Made by a program: the position numbers and the translations under genes
Part shown: piece by piece, positions 16,239-25,164 of the stretch
Layout of the letters: the number at the start of each line of letters is the position of its first letter
How positions within the stretch are numbered: position 1 is the first letter of the stretch
Notes under the pieces: generated by a model
Database searches by the model: none
Told to the model about the DNA's origin: nothing
What the model saw: the letters and a program-made list of their open reading frames with translations, nothing else
Assembly (NCBI GenBank): GCA_963772645.1
Contig: CAVYYD010000007.1
Coordinates: 248,001-312,000 of the forward strand
Direction of reading: 5' to 3'
Length of the DNA stretch: 64,000 nt
Source: DASSQJ01 sp963772645
GTDB lineage: Bacteria; Actinomycetota; Actinomycetes; Actinomycetales; Dermatophilaceae

Positions 16239-17792
16239 TCAGCGTGCCTCGTGGAGCACGATGCCGTTCCGCACGGTGAGCCGGCAGATCGGCAGGGGGG
16301 TCCCCCCGCCGAGGACCGGCTGGCCGTCCGCGCCGAGCTCCACGTCGTCCCACGCCGCGAAGGTCGCGGGGGCCCCGACCCGGAGCACTCCCCCGGTGTC
16401 GTCGCCGGCGGCGGCCCAGCCGCCCCGCGTGTGCGCGTCGACGGCGACCTCCACCGGGACCCGCTGGACGGGGTCCCGGTGCTCCACCGCGGCACGCACC
16501 GCGGCCCAGGGCCCGAACGGGGTGACCGGGCTGTCCGAGCCGAAGGCCAGCCCGACGCCCGCAGCGGCCAGCGCGGCGTAGGGGTTCGTGCCGACCACTC
16601 GTCCGGCACCGAGCCGCTGCGCGTACATCCCCTCCGGTCCGCCCCATGCCGCGTCGAAGGCGGGCTGGACGCTGGCCCGGATGCCGAGCCGCGCCATCGC
16701 GGCGATGCCCGCGGCGTCGAGCATCTCGGCGTGCTCGAGGCGGGGCCGGGAGGCCCGGACCAGGTCGGTGCCGACGAGCCGGGCCGCGGCCTCGTACCCG
16801 TCGAGGACGAGGTCGAGCCCCGCGTCGCCGATGACGTGGAAGCCGCTCTGCACCCCGGCGAGGGCACACGCGGCGACGTGGTCGCGGACCGCCGCGACGT
16901 CGCGGTAGGCGGTGCCGCGGCACCCCGGCTCGTCGGCGTAGTCCTGGCGGAGCAGGGCGGTGTGCGACCCGACGGACCCGTCGATGTTGAGGTCCCCCGC
17001 CAGGCCGGCGGCGCCGTGCAGCGCCACGAGCGCCCGCGCCTGCTCGGGGTCGGTGACCGCCTCTGCCCAGTAGCCGACCGTGGCCGGCAGCGCGGGCTCG
17101 CGGCCGAGGTCGAGGACGTCGTCGAAGTCCTCGGCCGAGGTCAGCAGCGGGCCACCGCACTCGTGGACGGCCGCGACGCCCTCGGCAGCCGCCCGGCGAA
17201 GGGCGAGCCGGACGTCGTCGCGGCGTTGGCCGCGGGTGCGGGCCGCGTCGAAGGCCGCGCGGCAGGCGTTCTTCGCGTCCCGGACGACGAAGCCGTCGGC
17301 GCTCCAGCCGTCGAGCGTCGTGGCCCCGCACCGGGCGGCGAGCGGCCCGGAGACCACGGCCGAGTGCCCGTCGACCCGGGAGGCGTACACCACCGCGCCG
17401 CCGCCGGCCCGGTCCAGCTCGGCGGTGGTCATCGGCCGGCCGGCCGTCCAGTCCTGCTCCTGCCAGCCGTGGGCGAAGACCGGGAGCCCCGGCTGGGCGC
17501 GGGCGGCGTCGGCGATCCGGTCGAGGGCCTCGGTGACCGTCCGCGTCCCGACGAGGTCGACACCGCGCAGGGCGAGCCCGGTGTGCGAGAGGTGGGCGTG
17601 GGCGTCGACGAACCCGGGCAGCACGAGTGCCCCGCCGAGGTCGACGACGGTGTCCACCGCGGACGCGTGGGGCTCGGCGCCGGCCTCGTCGCCGACCCAC
17701 GCGACGCGCCCGTCGTCGGCCACCGCGAGGGCGGTCGCCCGCGGGTGGTCCGGGCTGCGGACCCGCCCCCGGCGGTAGAGGGTGCTGGCCAT
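16239..17792 (-). CDS. amidohydrolase family 3 (YtcJ-like) metal-dependent hydrolase
   Basis: 517 residues. The N-terminal beta-sandwich leads to the metal site GFVDAHAHLSHTG (HxH). Further barrel residues occur in GFHVIGDAGLDLVLDGYE, RPRLEHAEMLD and GLAFGSDSPVTPFGPW (Asp). The C-terminus returns to the composite domain with VGAPATFAAWDD. The substrate class is amides or N-acyl compounds and cannot be narrowed. The ATG 17792 lies seven bases after a TAGAGT box. It converges with the HNH gene and stands upstream, on the same strand, of no operon partner. Confidence 0.9.
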   Translation of the reverse strand: MASTLYRRGRVRSPDHPRATALAVADDGRVAWVGDEAGAEPHASAVDTVVDLGGALVLPGFVDAHAHLSHTGLALRGVDLVGTRTVTEALDRIADAARAQPGLPVFAHGWQEQDWTAGRPMTTAELDRAGGGAVVYASRVDGHSAVVSGPLAARCGATTLDGWSADGFVVRDAKNACRAAFDAARTRGQRRDDVRLALRRAAAEGVAAVHECGGPLLTSAEDFDDVLDLGREPALPATVGYWAEAVTDPEQARALVALHGAAGLAGDLNIDGSVGSHTALLRQDYADEPGCRGTAYRDVAAVRDHVAACALAGVQSGFHVIGDAGLDLVLDGYEAAARLVGTDLVRASRPRLEHAEMLDAAGIAAMARLGIRASVQPAFDAAWGGPEGMYAQRLGAGRVVGTNPYAALAAAGVGLAFGSDSPVTPFGPWAAVRAAVEHRDPVQRVPVEVAVDAHTRGGWAAAGDDTGGVLRVGAPATFAAWDDVELGADGQPVLGGGTPLPICRLTVRNGIVLHEAR

Positions 17793-17799
17793 GGCGGTC

Positions 17800-17805
17800 A
17801 CTCTA
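17800..17805 (-). promoter_or_regulatory. -10 box TAGAGT of the amidohydrolase gene
   Basis: TAGAGT, GACCGCC, ATG 17792 on the reverse strand. It lies in the 25-bp gap after the ackA stop, so the gene need not depend on the xfp operon. Confidence 0.5.
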
Positions 17806-17817
17806 GGAGCGGCGACC

Positions 17818-19008
17818 TCACCAGTCGGGGGCGGAGCCGAGGACGCGCAGCGTCTCCCGGGCGATCTCCCGTTCCTCGTCGGTGGGAACCACCCAGACCT
17901 CCACCACGCTCTGCGGCGCCGAGACCCGGCGCTCGGCCTCACCGGAGTCGTTGGCCGCGGCGTCGAGCCGGACGCCGAGGACGCCGAGCCGGTCGGCGAC
18001 CGCCGCCCGCAGGGGTGCACCCCGCTCCCCGATCCCGCCGGTGAAGACGAGGGCGTCGAGGCGCCCGAGGACGGCGGCGTAGGCGCCGACGTACTTGACG
18101 ATGCGGTGGACCGTCACCTCGACGGCGAGCCGGGCGTCCGCGTCCCCGGCGGCGAGCCGCTCCTCGATGGTCCGGAAGTCCGAGACCCCCGCGAGCGCGA
18201 GCAGGCCGCTCTCGCGGTTCAGCGCCCGGTCGTAGCCCTCGGCGTCCAGGCCGGCCACCCTGGCGAGGTAGCCCCCGAGCGCCGGGTCGACGTCCCCGGA
18301 GCGGGTGCCCATGACCAGCCCCTCGACCGGCGAGAGGCCCATCGACGTCTCGACGCTGCGGCCGCCGTCGACGGCGCAGGCGCTGGCCCCGTTCCCCAGG
18401 TGGAGCACGACCATCCGCAGGTCCTCCTCGGGGCGGCCGAGAAGCTGCGCGGTGCGACGGGAGACGTAGGCGTAGGACGTGCCGTGGAACCCGAACCGGC
18501 GCACGTGGTGCCGCTCGCGCCACTCCCGCGGGACGGCGTAGGTGTGGGCCGCCTCGGGGATGCCGTGGTGGAACGCGGTGTCGAAGACGGCGACGTTGGG
18601 CACTCCGGGGAACGCCTCGACCGCCCGCTCGATGCCCTCGGCGTTGGCCGGGTTGTGCAGGGGCGCCAGCGGGGCGAGCCGGTGCAGGGCCGCGACCACC
18701 TCCTCGTCGACCACTGCCGGCTCGGTGAACCGGGCGCCGCCGTGGACGACCCGGTGCCCGACGCCGACGAGGTCGTCGACGCCGCCCTCGTCGGCCAGCG
18801 CCGCCCGGGCCAGCGCGAAGGCGGCGGCATGGTCCGGGCAGTCGACGTCCTCGTCGTGGGGACGGGCGCCGTCGTGGCGCCAGTGCGAGGCGCCGCCGAT
18901 CTCCGAGACCAGCCCGCTGGCCACCGTGTCTGCGGTGACCGCGTCGACGAGCCGGTACTTCAGGGACGACGAGCCCGCGTTGACGACGAGGACCCGGCCG
19001 GCGCTCAC
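17818..19008 (-). CDS. ackA: acetate kinase
   Basis: 396 residues, full length. Motifs are VVNAGSSSLKYRL at the start, GHRVVHGGARF, AVFDTAFHHGIP, RRFGFHGTSYAYVS, VLHLGNGASACAV and the adenosine-binding FTGGIGERGA. It converts acetyl phosphate and ADP to acetate and ATP in the cytoplasm. The GTG start overlaps the pta stop as GTGA, and pta overlaps xfp the same way, so three enzymes of acetyl phosphate metabolism are translationally coupled in the order xfp, pta, ackA. Confidence 0.97.
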   Translation of the reverse strand: MSAGRVLVVNAGSSSLKYRLVDAVTADTVASGLVSEIGGASHWRHDGARPHDEDVDCPDHAAAFALARAALADEGGVDDLVGVGHRVVHGGARFTEPAVVDEEVVAALHRLAPLAPLHNPANAEGIERAVEAFPGVPNVAVFDTAFHHGIPEAAHTYAVPREWRERHHVRRFGFHGTSYAYVSRRTAQLLGRPEEDLRMVVLHLGNGASACAVDGGRSVETSMGLSPVEGLVMGTRSGDVDPALGGYLARVAGLDAEGYDRALNRESGLLALAGVSDFRTIEERLAAGDADARLAVEVTVHRIVKYVGAYAAVLGRLDALVFTGGIGERGAPLRAAVADRLGVLGVRLDAAANDSGEAERRVSAPQSVVEVWVVPTDEEREIARETLRVLGSAPDW

Positions 19009-21059
19009 CGGGCACCGGCCTGGATCGCGGTGATGGCGACCGTGTTGACGATGTCGCGCACGAGGGCTCCTCGGGACAGGTCGTTGACGGGCTTGCCCAG
19101 GCCCTGGAGCACCGGGCCGACGGCGACGGCCGACGCGCTGCGCTGGACCGCCTTGTAGGTGTTGTTGCCGGTGTTGAGGTCGGGGAAGACGAGCACCGTG
19201 GCCCGGCCGGCCACCGGGCTGTCGCTCAGCTTGGCGGCCGCGACGGTGGGGTCGACCGCCGCGTCGTACTGCACGGGCCCCTCGACGAGCAGCTCCGGTG
19301 CCCGCTCGCGGACCAGGTCGGTGGCCCTGCGCACCTTCTCCACGTCGGCGCCGGTGCCGGAGCGGCCGGTGGAGTACGACAGCATGGCCACCCGCGGGTC
19401 GACCCCGAACTGCGCGGCGGTGCGGGCCGAGGAGATCGCGATGTCGGCCAGCTGCTCGGCGGTCGGGTCGGGGTTCACCGCGCAGTCGCCGTAGACCAGG
19501 ACCCGGTCGGCGAGACACATGAGGAAGACGCTGGAGACCACCGACGTATCGGGAGCGGTGCGCACCACCTCGAGGGCCGGCCGGATGGTGTGCGCGGTGG
19601 TCGTGATGCTGCCCGAGACCATGCCGTCGGCGAGGCCGTCGTGGACCATCATCGTGCCGAAGTACGACGGGTCGGCGACCCGGTCGTGCGCCTGCTCGAG
19701 GGTGACCCCCTTGTGCGAGCGCAGGTCGGCGTACTCCCGGGCGAAGCGGTCCCGCCATGGGCTGGTCTCCGGGTCGACGACGGCAGCGGCGGAGACGTCG
19801 ACGCCCAGCTGTCGCGCCCGGTCGCGCACCCGCTCCTCGTCACCGAGGAGGGTGAGCCTGGCCATGCCGCGGGCGAGCACCTGCTCGGCCGCGCGCAGGA
19901 TGCGGTCCTCCTCACCCTCGGGCAGCACGATGTGCGCGTCCGCGGCCCGGGCCCGCTCGACGAGCATGTGCTCGAACATCAGGGGGGTGACGACCCCCTC
20001 GGCGGTCACCGCGTCCTCGCCGGCGAGGGAGGTGAGGTCCTCGGCCTCCTCGACGAGGGCGACCGCCGCGCGGATCTTGCGCGCCGAGTCCGCGGTGATC
20101 CGGCCCTCGACCCGCATCACGGTCGACGCGACGTCCATCGTCGATCCGTCGGCCGCGACCATCGGCAACCGGACGTCGAGCCCGGCGATGAGCCGGTCGA
20201 CCTGGGGGGAGAGCCCGAAGCCGCCGTTGAGCACGACCCCGGAGAGGGTCGGCAGGGTCCGGGACTGGTGGGCGAGCAGCACCCCCAGCACGACGTCCTC
20301 ACGGTCCCCGGGAACGATGACGACGGCGTCGTCGGTGAGCCGGTCGATGACGTGGGGCATCGACATCGCGGCGACGACGAGCCCCAGCGCCTCGCGGTCG
20401 AGCAGGTCCGGGTCGCCGTGGACGAGGGTGCCGTGGGTGGCGGCCATGAGGTCGGCGACGGTGGGTGCCCGGAGCACCGGGGTCTCCGGCAGGGCCCACA
20501 CCGGGACCGGGTCGACGACCCGGCGGACCTCGTCGGCGTAGGCGGCGCGGACCGCTGCCGGCACCTGGTTGAGCACGACCGCCCGGACCCGGGCGTGGGC
20601 CTGACGGGCCGCGGCCGCTGCCGCGGCGGCACCGGAGGCGACGGCGGCCGGCCCGCGGTCGCGGGCCGGGACGACGAGGACGAGCGGGGTGCCGAGGTTG
20701 GCCGCGACCGTGGCGTTGGTGGAGAACTCCGTGGGCGCGGGGACCCCGGTGAAGTCGGAGCCGACGACGAGGACGACGTCGCAGCGCCCGGCGACGTCAT
20801 GGTAGCGGTCGACGACCCGGCCGAGCGCCGCCTCGGGGCCGGCGTGCAGCGTCGCGTCGGTGACTCCCCAGGCGGCATCCTCGTCCTCGCAGCCGCCCTC
20901 CCGGGCGAGCACCCGGAGCAGCTCGTCGTCGCCGTCGCGCACGATCGGCCGGAAGACGCCGAGCCGGCCGTGCCGGCGGGCCAGCTGGTGGGCGAGCCCC
21001 ACGGCGACGGCGGACTTCCCCGACCGGGCCTCGGTCCCCGCGAGGTAGACCCCTCTCAC
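19005..21059 (-). CDS. pta: phosphate acetyltransferase
   Basis: 684 residues, the long form. An N-terminal P-loop/BioD-like domain (GVYLAGTEARSGKSAVAVGL), a middle DRTGG domain (HVIDRLTDDAVVIVPGDRED) and a C-terminal catalytic PTA_PTB domain (MVHDGLADGMVSGSITTTAH, VYGDCAVNPDPTAEQLADIA, MLSYSTGRSGTG). It interconverts acetyl-CoA and acetyl phosphate. In the long form the extra N-terminal domains allow allosteric control. GTG 21059 overlaps the xfp stop. Confidence 0.96.
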   Translation of the reverse strand: MRGVYLAGTEARSGKSAVAVGLAHQLARRHGRLGVFRPIVRDGDDELLRVLAREGGCEDEDAAWGVTDATLHAGPEAALGRVVDRYHDVAGRCDVVLVVGSDFTGVPAPTEFSTNATVAANLGTPLVLVVPARDRGPAAVASGAAAAAAAARQAHARVRAVVLNQVPAAVRAAYADEVRRVVDPVPVWALPETPVLRAPTVADLMAATHGTLVHGDPDLLDREALGLVVAAMSMPHVIDRLTDDAVVIVPGDREDVVLGVLLAHQSRTLPTLSGVVLNGGFGLSPQVDRLIAGLDVRLPMVAADGSTMDVASTVMRVEGRITADSARKIRAAVALVEEAEDLTSLAGEDAVTAEGVVTPLMFEHMLVERARAADAHIVLPEGEEDRILRAAEQVLARGMARLTLLGDEERVRDRARQLGVDVSAAAVVDPETSPWRDRFAREYADLRSHKGVTLEQAHDRVADPSYFGTMMVHDGLADGMVSGSITTTAHTIRPALEVVRTAPDTSVVSSVFLMCLADRVLVYGDCAVNPDPTAEQLADIAISSARTAAQFGVDPRVAMLSYSTGRSGTGADVEKVRRATDLVRERAPELLVEGPVQYDAAVDPTVAAAKLSDSPVAGRATVLVFPDLNTGNNTYKAVQRSASAVAVGPVLQGLGKPVNDLSRGALVRDIVNTVAITAIQAGAR

Positions 21060-23455
21060 GCGTCGAGCCCTCCCCACGTCCAGTCGCGCACGTCGGGCAT
21101 GTCCTCGAGGTGCTCGCGGATGTACGTCGCGTGCTCGGCGAGGCGCTCGTCGCACAGCTCGCGCAGGAACGCCCAGCCGGCCGGCCGCGTGTCGGCCCGG
21201 CGCAGCACCTCCTTGGCCAGGTGGAAGCGGCTCATCCGGTTGAGGACGACCATGTCGAACGGGGTCGTCGTCGTCCCCTGCTCGGCGAAGCCGCGCACGT
21301 GGAACCGGCCCGGGTTGGACCGGCCGTGCACGAGCTGGTGCACCGCGCGCGGGTAGCCGTGGAAGGCGAAGACGACGTGCTTGTCCGCGGTGAAGAGGTC
21401 GTCGAACTGGCTGTCGGTGTAGCCGTGCGGGTGGTCGTTCTCCGGCAGCAGGGCCATGAGGTCGACGACGTTGACGAACCGGACCCGCAGGTCGGGGACG
21501 TGCTCGTGGAGCAGCTCCGCGGCGGCCAGCGCCTCCTGGGTGGGCACGTCGCCGGCGCACACGAGGACGACGTCCGGCTCGGCCCCCGCGGGGACGGTGC
21601 TCGCCCACTCCCACACGCCGGCGCCGCGGGCGCAGTGCCGGTGCGCCTCCTCGAGGGTGAGGTACTGCAGGTGCTTCTGCTTGTCGACGACGATGAGGTT
21701 GACGTGGTCCGTGCTGCGCAGGCAGTGGTCGGTGATCGACAGGGTGGTGTTCGCGTCCGGCGGCAGCCACACCCGCACGACCCCCGGCTCGAGGGGCAGC
21801 AGGCAGTCGATGAGGCCGGGGCCCTGGTGCGAGAAGCCGTTGTGGTCGTTCCGCCAGCAGGTGGAGGTCAGCAGGATGTTGAGCGAGGACACCGGGGCCC
21901 GCCAGCCCAGGCCCTGGGCGTGCTGGAGCCACTTGGTGTGCTGGATGGCCATCGACGCCGAGACCATCGCGAACGCCTCGTAGGTCGCGAAGAGGCCGTG
22001 CCGGCCGGTGAGCAGGTAGCCCTCGAGCCAGCCCTGGCACAGGTGCTCGGAGAGCACCTCCATGACCCGCCCGTCCGGGCCGATCTGCCGGTCCGTGGCA
22101 TCCAGCGGCCCCATGAAGCACCGGTCGGTCACCTCGAAGACGGCCTGCAGCCGGTTCGACGCGGTCTCGTCCGGGCTGAAGAGCCGGAACGTCCCGCCGC
22201 CGTCGGCGGCGGTCGTGGCGGCGTAGATGTCGCGCATGAGCCTCCCCGCGGTGACCGTGTTCTCGACGAGCGCGACCCCCGGCCGGTGGACCTCCACCTC
22301 GTACCCGGCGAGGTCCGGCATGGGGAGGTCCTGGCGGAGCCTGCCGCCGTTGGCGTACGGGCTCGCGGACATCCGCTTGCCGCCGAGCGGGGCCAGGGCC
22401 CGCAGCTCGGGGACGAGACGACCGGCGGCGTCGAACAGCTCCTCGGGCCGGTACGAGCGCATCCACTCCTCGAGCATCCGCAGGTGCTCCGGGTGCTCGG
22501 CGAGCCCCGAGAGCGGCACCTGGTGGCTGAGGTTCGTGCCCTCCACCTGGACGCCGTCGACCTCGTGCGGCCCGGTCCAGCCCTTCGGGGTGCGCAGCAC
22601 CACCGCCGGCCACGCGTGGCGCACGGGCTCGCTCGGGCCCTCGGTCGAGCGGGCCTCCTGCTGGATCTCCCGGATCCGCGCGTGGGCGTCGCGCAGCGCC
22701 GTGAGCAGGGCGGGGAAGACCTCGCGCGGGTCGTCGCCCTCGACGGTGACCGGTGCCCACCCCTGGCTGTGCAGGTACGCCTCGACGTCCTCGTCGCTGG
22801 TGCGCCCGAGCACGGTCGGCCCCGCGATCTTGTAGCCGTTGAGGTGGAGCACCGGCAGCACCGCGCCGTCGCGGCGGGGGTTGAGGAAGGTCGGCAGCCG
22901 CCACGACGCGGCGAGCGGCCCGGTCTCGGCCTCTCCGTCACCGACGACGCAGGCGACGAGGAGGTCGGGGTTGTCGAAGGCCGCGCCGGCTGCGTGGACG
23001 AGCGCGTAGCCGAGCTCGCCGCCCTCGTGGATGCTGCCCGGCGTCTGGACGCTGACGTGGCTGGGCACGCCGCCCGGCGAGGAGAACTGCCGGAAGAGGG
23101 CCTGAAGGCCGCCCGCGTCGTCGGTGATCTCCGGGTAGACCTCGCTGTACGTGCCCTCGAGGTACGCGGCGCCGACGAGGGCCGGCCCGCCGTGGCCGGG
23201 CCCGGTGACGTAGATGCAGTCCGTGCCGGTCTCGCGGATGAGCCGGTTGAGCAGGGCGTAGAGCGCCGACAGGCCCGGGCTGGTCCCCCAGTGCCCGAGC
23301 AGGCGGGGCTTGATGTGGGCGAGGGTGAGCGGCTCCCGGAGCAGGGCGTTGTCGCGCAGGTAGATCTGGCCCACCGTGAGGTAGTTCGCGGCGGCCCACC
23401 AGCGCAGGTCGAGCTCCAGGTCCGCCGGGGCGTACGGGGTGTCCGTGGTCGTCAT
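21056..23455 (-). CDS. xfp: phosphoketolase (xylulose 5-phosphate/fructose 6-phosphate)
   Basis: 799 residues. TPP enzyme with GHWGTSPGLSALYALLNRLI, VTGPGHGGPALVGAAYLEG, SSPGGVPSHVSVQTPGSIHEG and the TPP-Mg motif VVGDGEAETGPLAASW. It splits xylulose 5-phosphate or fructose 6-phosphate with phosphate to give acetyl phosphate, which Pta and AckA then use. ATG 23455 is preceded by GGTGGGGGC; a TTG further upstream is less likely. First gene of the operon; the 238-bp divergent gap to nuoA shows no convincing -10/-35 pair. Confidence 0.97.
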   Translation of the reverse strand: MTTTDTPYAPADLELDLRWWAAANYLTVGQIYLRDNALLREPLTLAHIKPRLLGHWGTSPGLSALYALLNRLIRETGTDCIYVTGPGHGGPALVGAAYLEGTYSEVYPEITDDAGGLQALFRQFSSPGGVPSHVSVQTPGSIHEGGELGYALVHAAGAAFDNPDLLVACVVGDGEAETGPLAASWRLPTFLNPRRDGAVLPVLHLNGYKIAGPTVLGRTSDEDVEAYLHSQGWAPVTVEGDDPREVFPALLTALRDAHARIREIQQEARSTEGPSEPVRHAWPAVVLRTPKGWTGPHEVDGVQVEGTNLSHQVPLSGLAEHPEHLRMLEEWMRSYRPEELFDAAGRLVPELRALAPLGGKRMSASPYANGGRLRQDLPMPDLAGYEVEVHRPGVALVENTVTAGRLMRDIYAATTAADGGGTFRLFSPDETASNRLQAVFEVTDRCFMGPLDATDRQIGPDGRVMEVLSEHLCQGWLEGYLLTGRHGLFATYEAFAMVSASMAIQHTKWLQHAQGLGWRAPVSSLNILLTSTCWRNDHNGFSHQGPGLIDCLLPLEPGVVRVWLPPDANTTLSITDHCLRSTDHVNLIVVDKQKHLQYLTLEEAHRHCARGAGVWEWASTVPAGAEPDVVLVCAGDVPTQEALAAAELLHEHVPDLRVRFVNVVDLMALLPENDHPHGYTDSQFDDLFTADKHVVFAFHGYPRAVHQLVHGRSNPGRFHVRGFAEQGTTTTPFDMVVLNRMSRFHLAKEVLRRADTRPAGWAFLRELCDERLAEHATYIREHLEDMPDVRDWTWGGLDA

Positions 23456-23693
23456 GCCCCCACCCAACCGTCAACCCCGGCGGTGGGCAAGGCAGGTCAC
23501 CCAGGGTTCACCGAGGATCGGCCACCGGGCGGGATGCCCGTCGCGCCCGGCCGGGAGGACCCGCCCGTCCCTGGGTCGCGAACCGGCAACGGATCCGGAG
23601 TCCTTGGCGCCCATTCTCGCCCTGCCCGGCCGCGATCGGACAGACTGCGGGGGTGCCCGGACCCCACGACACCACTCCCCCGGCGGTGCCGAC

Positions 23694-24035
23694 GTGAGCG
23701 GCCTCGTCGCCACCGCCGGGGTCGCGGTGCTCGGCGTGGCCCTGCTCTACGCGGCGCACTGGCTCCTCGCCCCCTGGCGCTCGACGCTGCGGACGGTCCC
23801 GTACCAGTCGGGATGGGTGCCCGACGCGCACGCGCTGTCGCGCTACCACGTGCGCTGGTACCTCGCGACGCTGCTGTTCCTCGCCTTCGACGTCGAGATG
23901 CTCTTCATGTACCCGTGGGCCGTCGTGGTCGCCGACCTCGGCGCGAGCGCGGTGGTCGAGATGTTCGTCTTCCTCGGGGCCCTGCTCGTCGCCGTCGCCT
24001 GGGCGTGGCGGGAGGGAGCGCTGCGATGGGCGTGA
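23694..24035 (+). CDS. nuoA: NADH-quinone oxidoreductase subunit A-like (NuoA)
   Basis: 113 residues with three membrane helices. The family motif RWYLATLLFLAFDVEMLFMYPWAVV keeps the paired acidic residues of NuoA. The loop that normally reads YECG is YQSG here, so the conserved Cys is gone. It anchors the junction between membrane and peripheral arms in complex I. GTG 23694 is the best start by length; no clear ribosome binding site. It overlaps the next gene by 10 bp. First gene of a cluster that lacks the redox subunits. Confidence 0.88.
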   Translation: MSGLVATAGVAVLGVALLYAAHWLLAPWRSTLRTVPYQSGWVPDAHALSRYHVRWYLATLLFLAFDVEMLFMYPWAVVVADLGASAVVEMFVFLGALLVAVAWAWREGALRWA

Positions 24036-25164
24036 GGTCACGGCTGGCAGGGCGGGCGGTGCGGGCGACCCGGGTCCTGCTCGTCGAGGGTGGCGACGGG
24101 TTCGTCGTCCGCGTCGCGGTGGAGCAGGCGGTCCGCGCCCGGGGCTGGCGGCTCGCGGAGTCACCGGCGAGCGCGGACGGCCTCGTCGTGGCCGGCCACG
24201 CCGGCGGGGATCTCGCCGAGGTCACCGAACGGCTGTGGGACGCGATGCCGGGGCCGCGCGCCCGGGTCTCCGTCCTGGAGCCGTCCGAGGCCGGATCGGC
24301 GCTCGAGGAGATCGCCGAGCGGCTGACCGACGGCGTCGCGCAGGCACGCGACGCGGCGAGCCGGACGGCGCCGGACCTGGGCTCCGTGCACGAGGGCATG
24401 GACCACGGCGACATGGACCACGGCGACATGGACCACGGCGATGGCCACGGGAATGGACCACGGCGACATGGAGATGGCGCCGGACGGCATCCCGCTGGCC
24501 GGGGGGTCCGAGGAGGACCGGGACGGGCTCGAGATGGACGAGCTGCCGGTCCGGCTGGGACCCGTCCTGCCGCACTGGCCGCCCGGCCTCGTCCTCGACG
24601 TCGCCCTGCACGGCGACCTCGTCGTCGAGGCGGACGGCCCGGCTCCTCGACGTCGGCGCCGGGCGCGGCCCGGACCCGGCGGCGACCAGGGCCGCTCGAC
24701 GGTGCGACGAGGTGGCGGCGGTCCTGTCCCTGGCCGGCTGGGACCGGGGCGCCACCCTCGCCCGGTCCGCTCGCGACGAGGTCCTCTCCCACGGCGGGGG
24801 CGACGGGCGTGCGCTGCTCGTCGACCTGCGTCACCGCGTCGAGGGCTCGCGGCTGCTGAGGTGGTCGCTCGCCGGTGTCGGAGTGGTCAGCGCCGACCTC
24901 GGCGACCGGCTCGGACTGCCCGAGGACGTCGTCGGGGACTGCCGTGACCGCCTGCTGCGCCTCCTCGACCGAGCCACGGCCGCTGCGGACGTCTACGCGG
25001 GCACGCTGGACGAGGCCCTGGCCGAGGACGCCGCGGGGGCGCCTGCCGTTCCCGTCGACGCCCTCGGAGCGATGGTCCGCGGCAGTGACCTCTCGGTCGC
25101 CCGCCTCGTCGTCGCGACCCTCGGCAGCCCGGCCGGTGCCACCGAGGCGGTGGCTCGTGCCTGA
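24026..25164 (+). pseudogene. NuoB/NuoD-like fusion without cofactor residues, two frameshifts
   Basis: Reading through two one-base shifts gives about 378 residues. Part 1 (about 1-115) resembles NuoB and the hydrogenase small subunit: VLLVEGGDGFVVRVAVEQAV sits where the Cys-bearing cluster loop should be, and ADGLVVAGHAGGDLAEVTERL matches the VAGT region, with no cluster Cys. Part 2 is a Met-Asp-His-Gly-Asp repeat, a possible metal-binding linker. Part 3 resembles NuoD: ELPVRLGPVLPHWPPGLVLD, then helical sequence, again without metal-site Cys. The first shift falls in the 15-base repeat (near 24452), the second near 24640 in a C-run. The flanking overlaps with nuoA (10 bp) and nuoH (8 bp) remain intact, which argues for one functional gene and recent lesions or consensus errors. 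Confidence 0.7.
24398..24467 (+). repeat. 15-bp tandem repeat encoding Met-Asp-His-Gly-Asp
   Basis: Copies of ATGGACCACGGCGAC begin at 24398, 24413, 24428 (last base T) and 24453. Copies three and four are split by ten bases (GGCCACGGGA), which breaks the frame by one. Repeat slippage is a plausible cause. Confidence 0.85.

Noticed and set aside
24398..24467. Regular repeats taken as a CRISPR-like array
   Set aside because: Units are 15 bp, directly adjacent, coding, and without spacers or cas genes.
21110..24859. A 1249-codon open frame on the forward strand
   Set aside because: It is antisense to xfp and pta codons and contains no domain; only its last part coincides with the NuoB-like segment. 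High GC makes long empty frames common.
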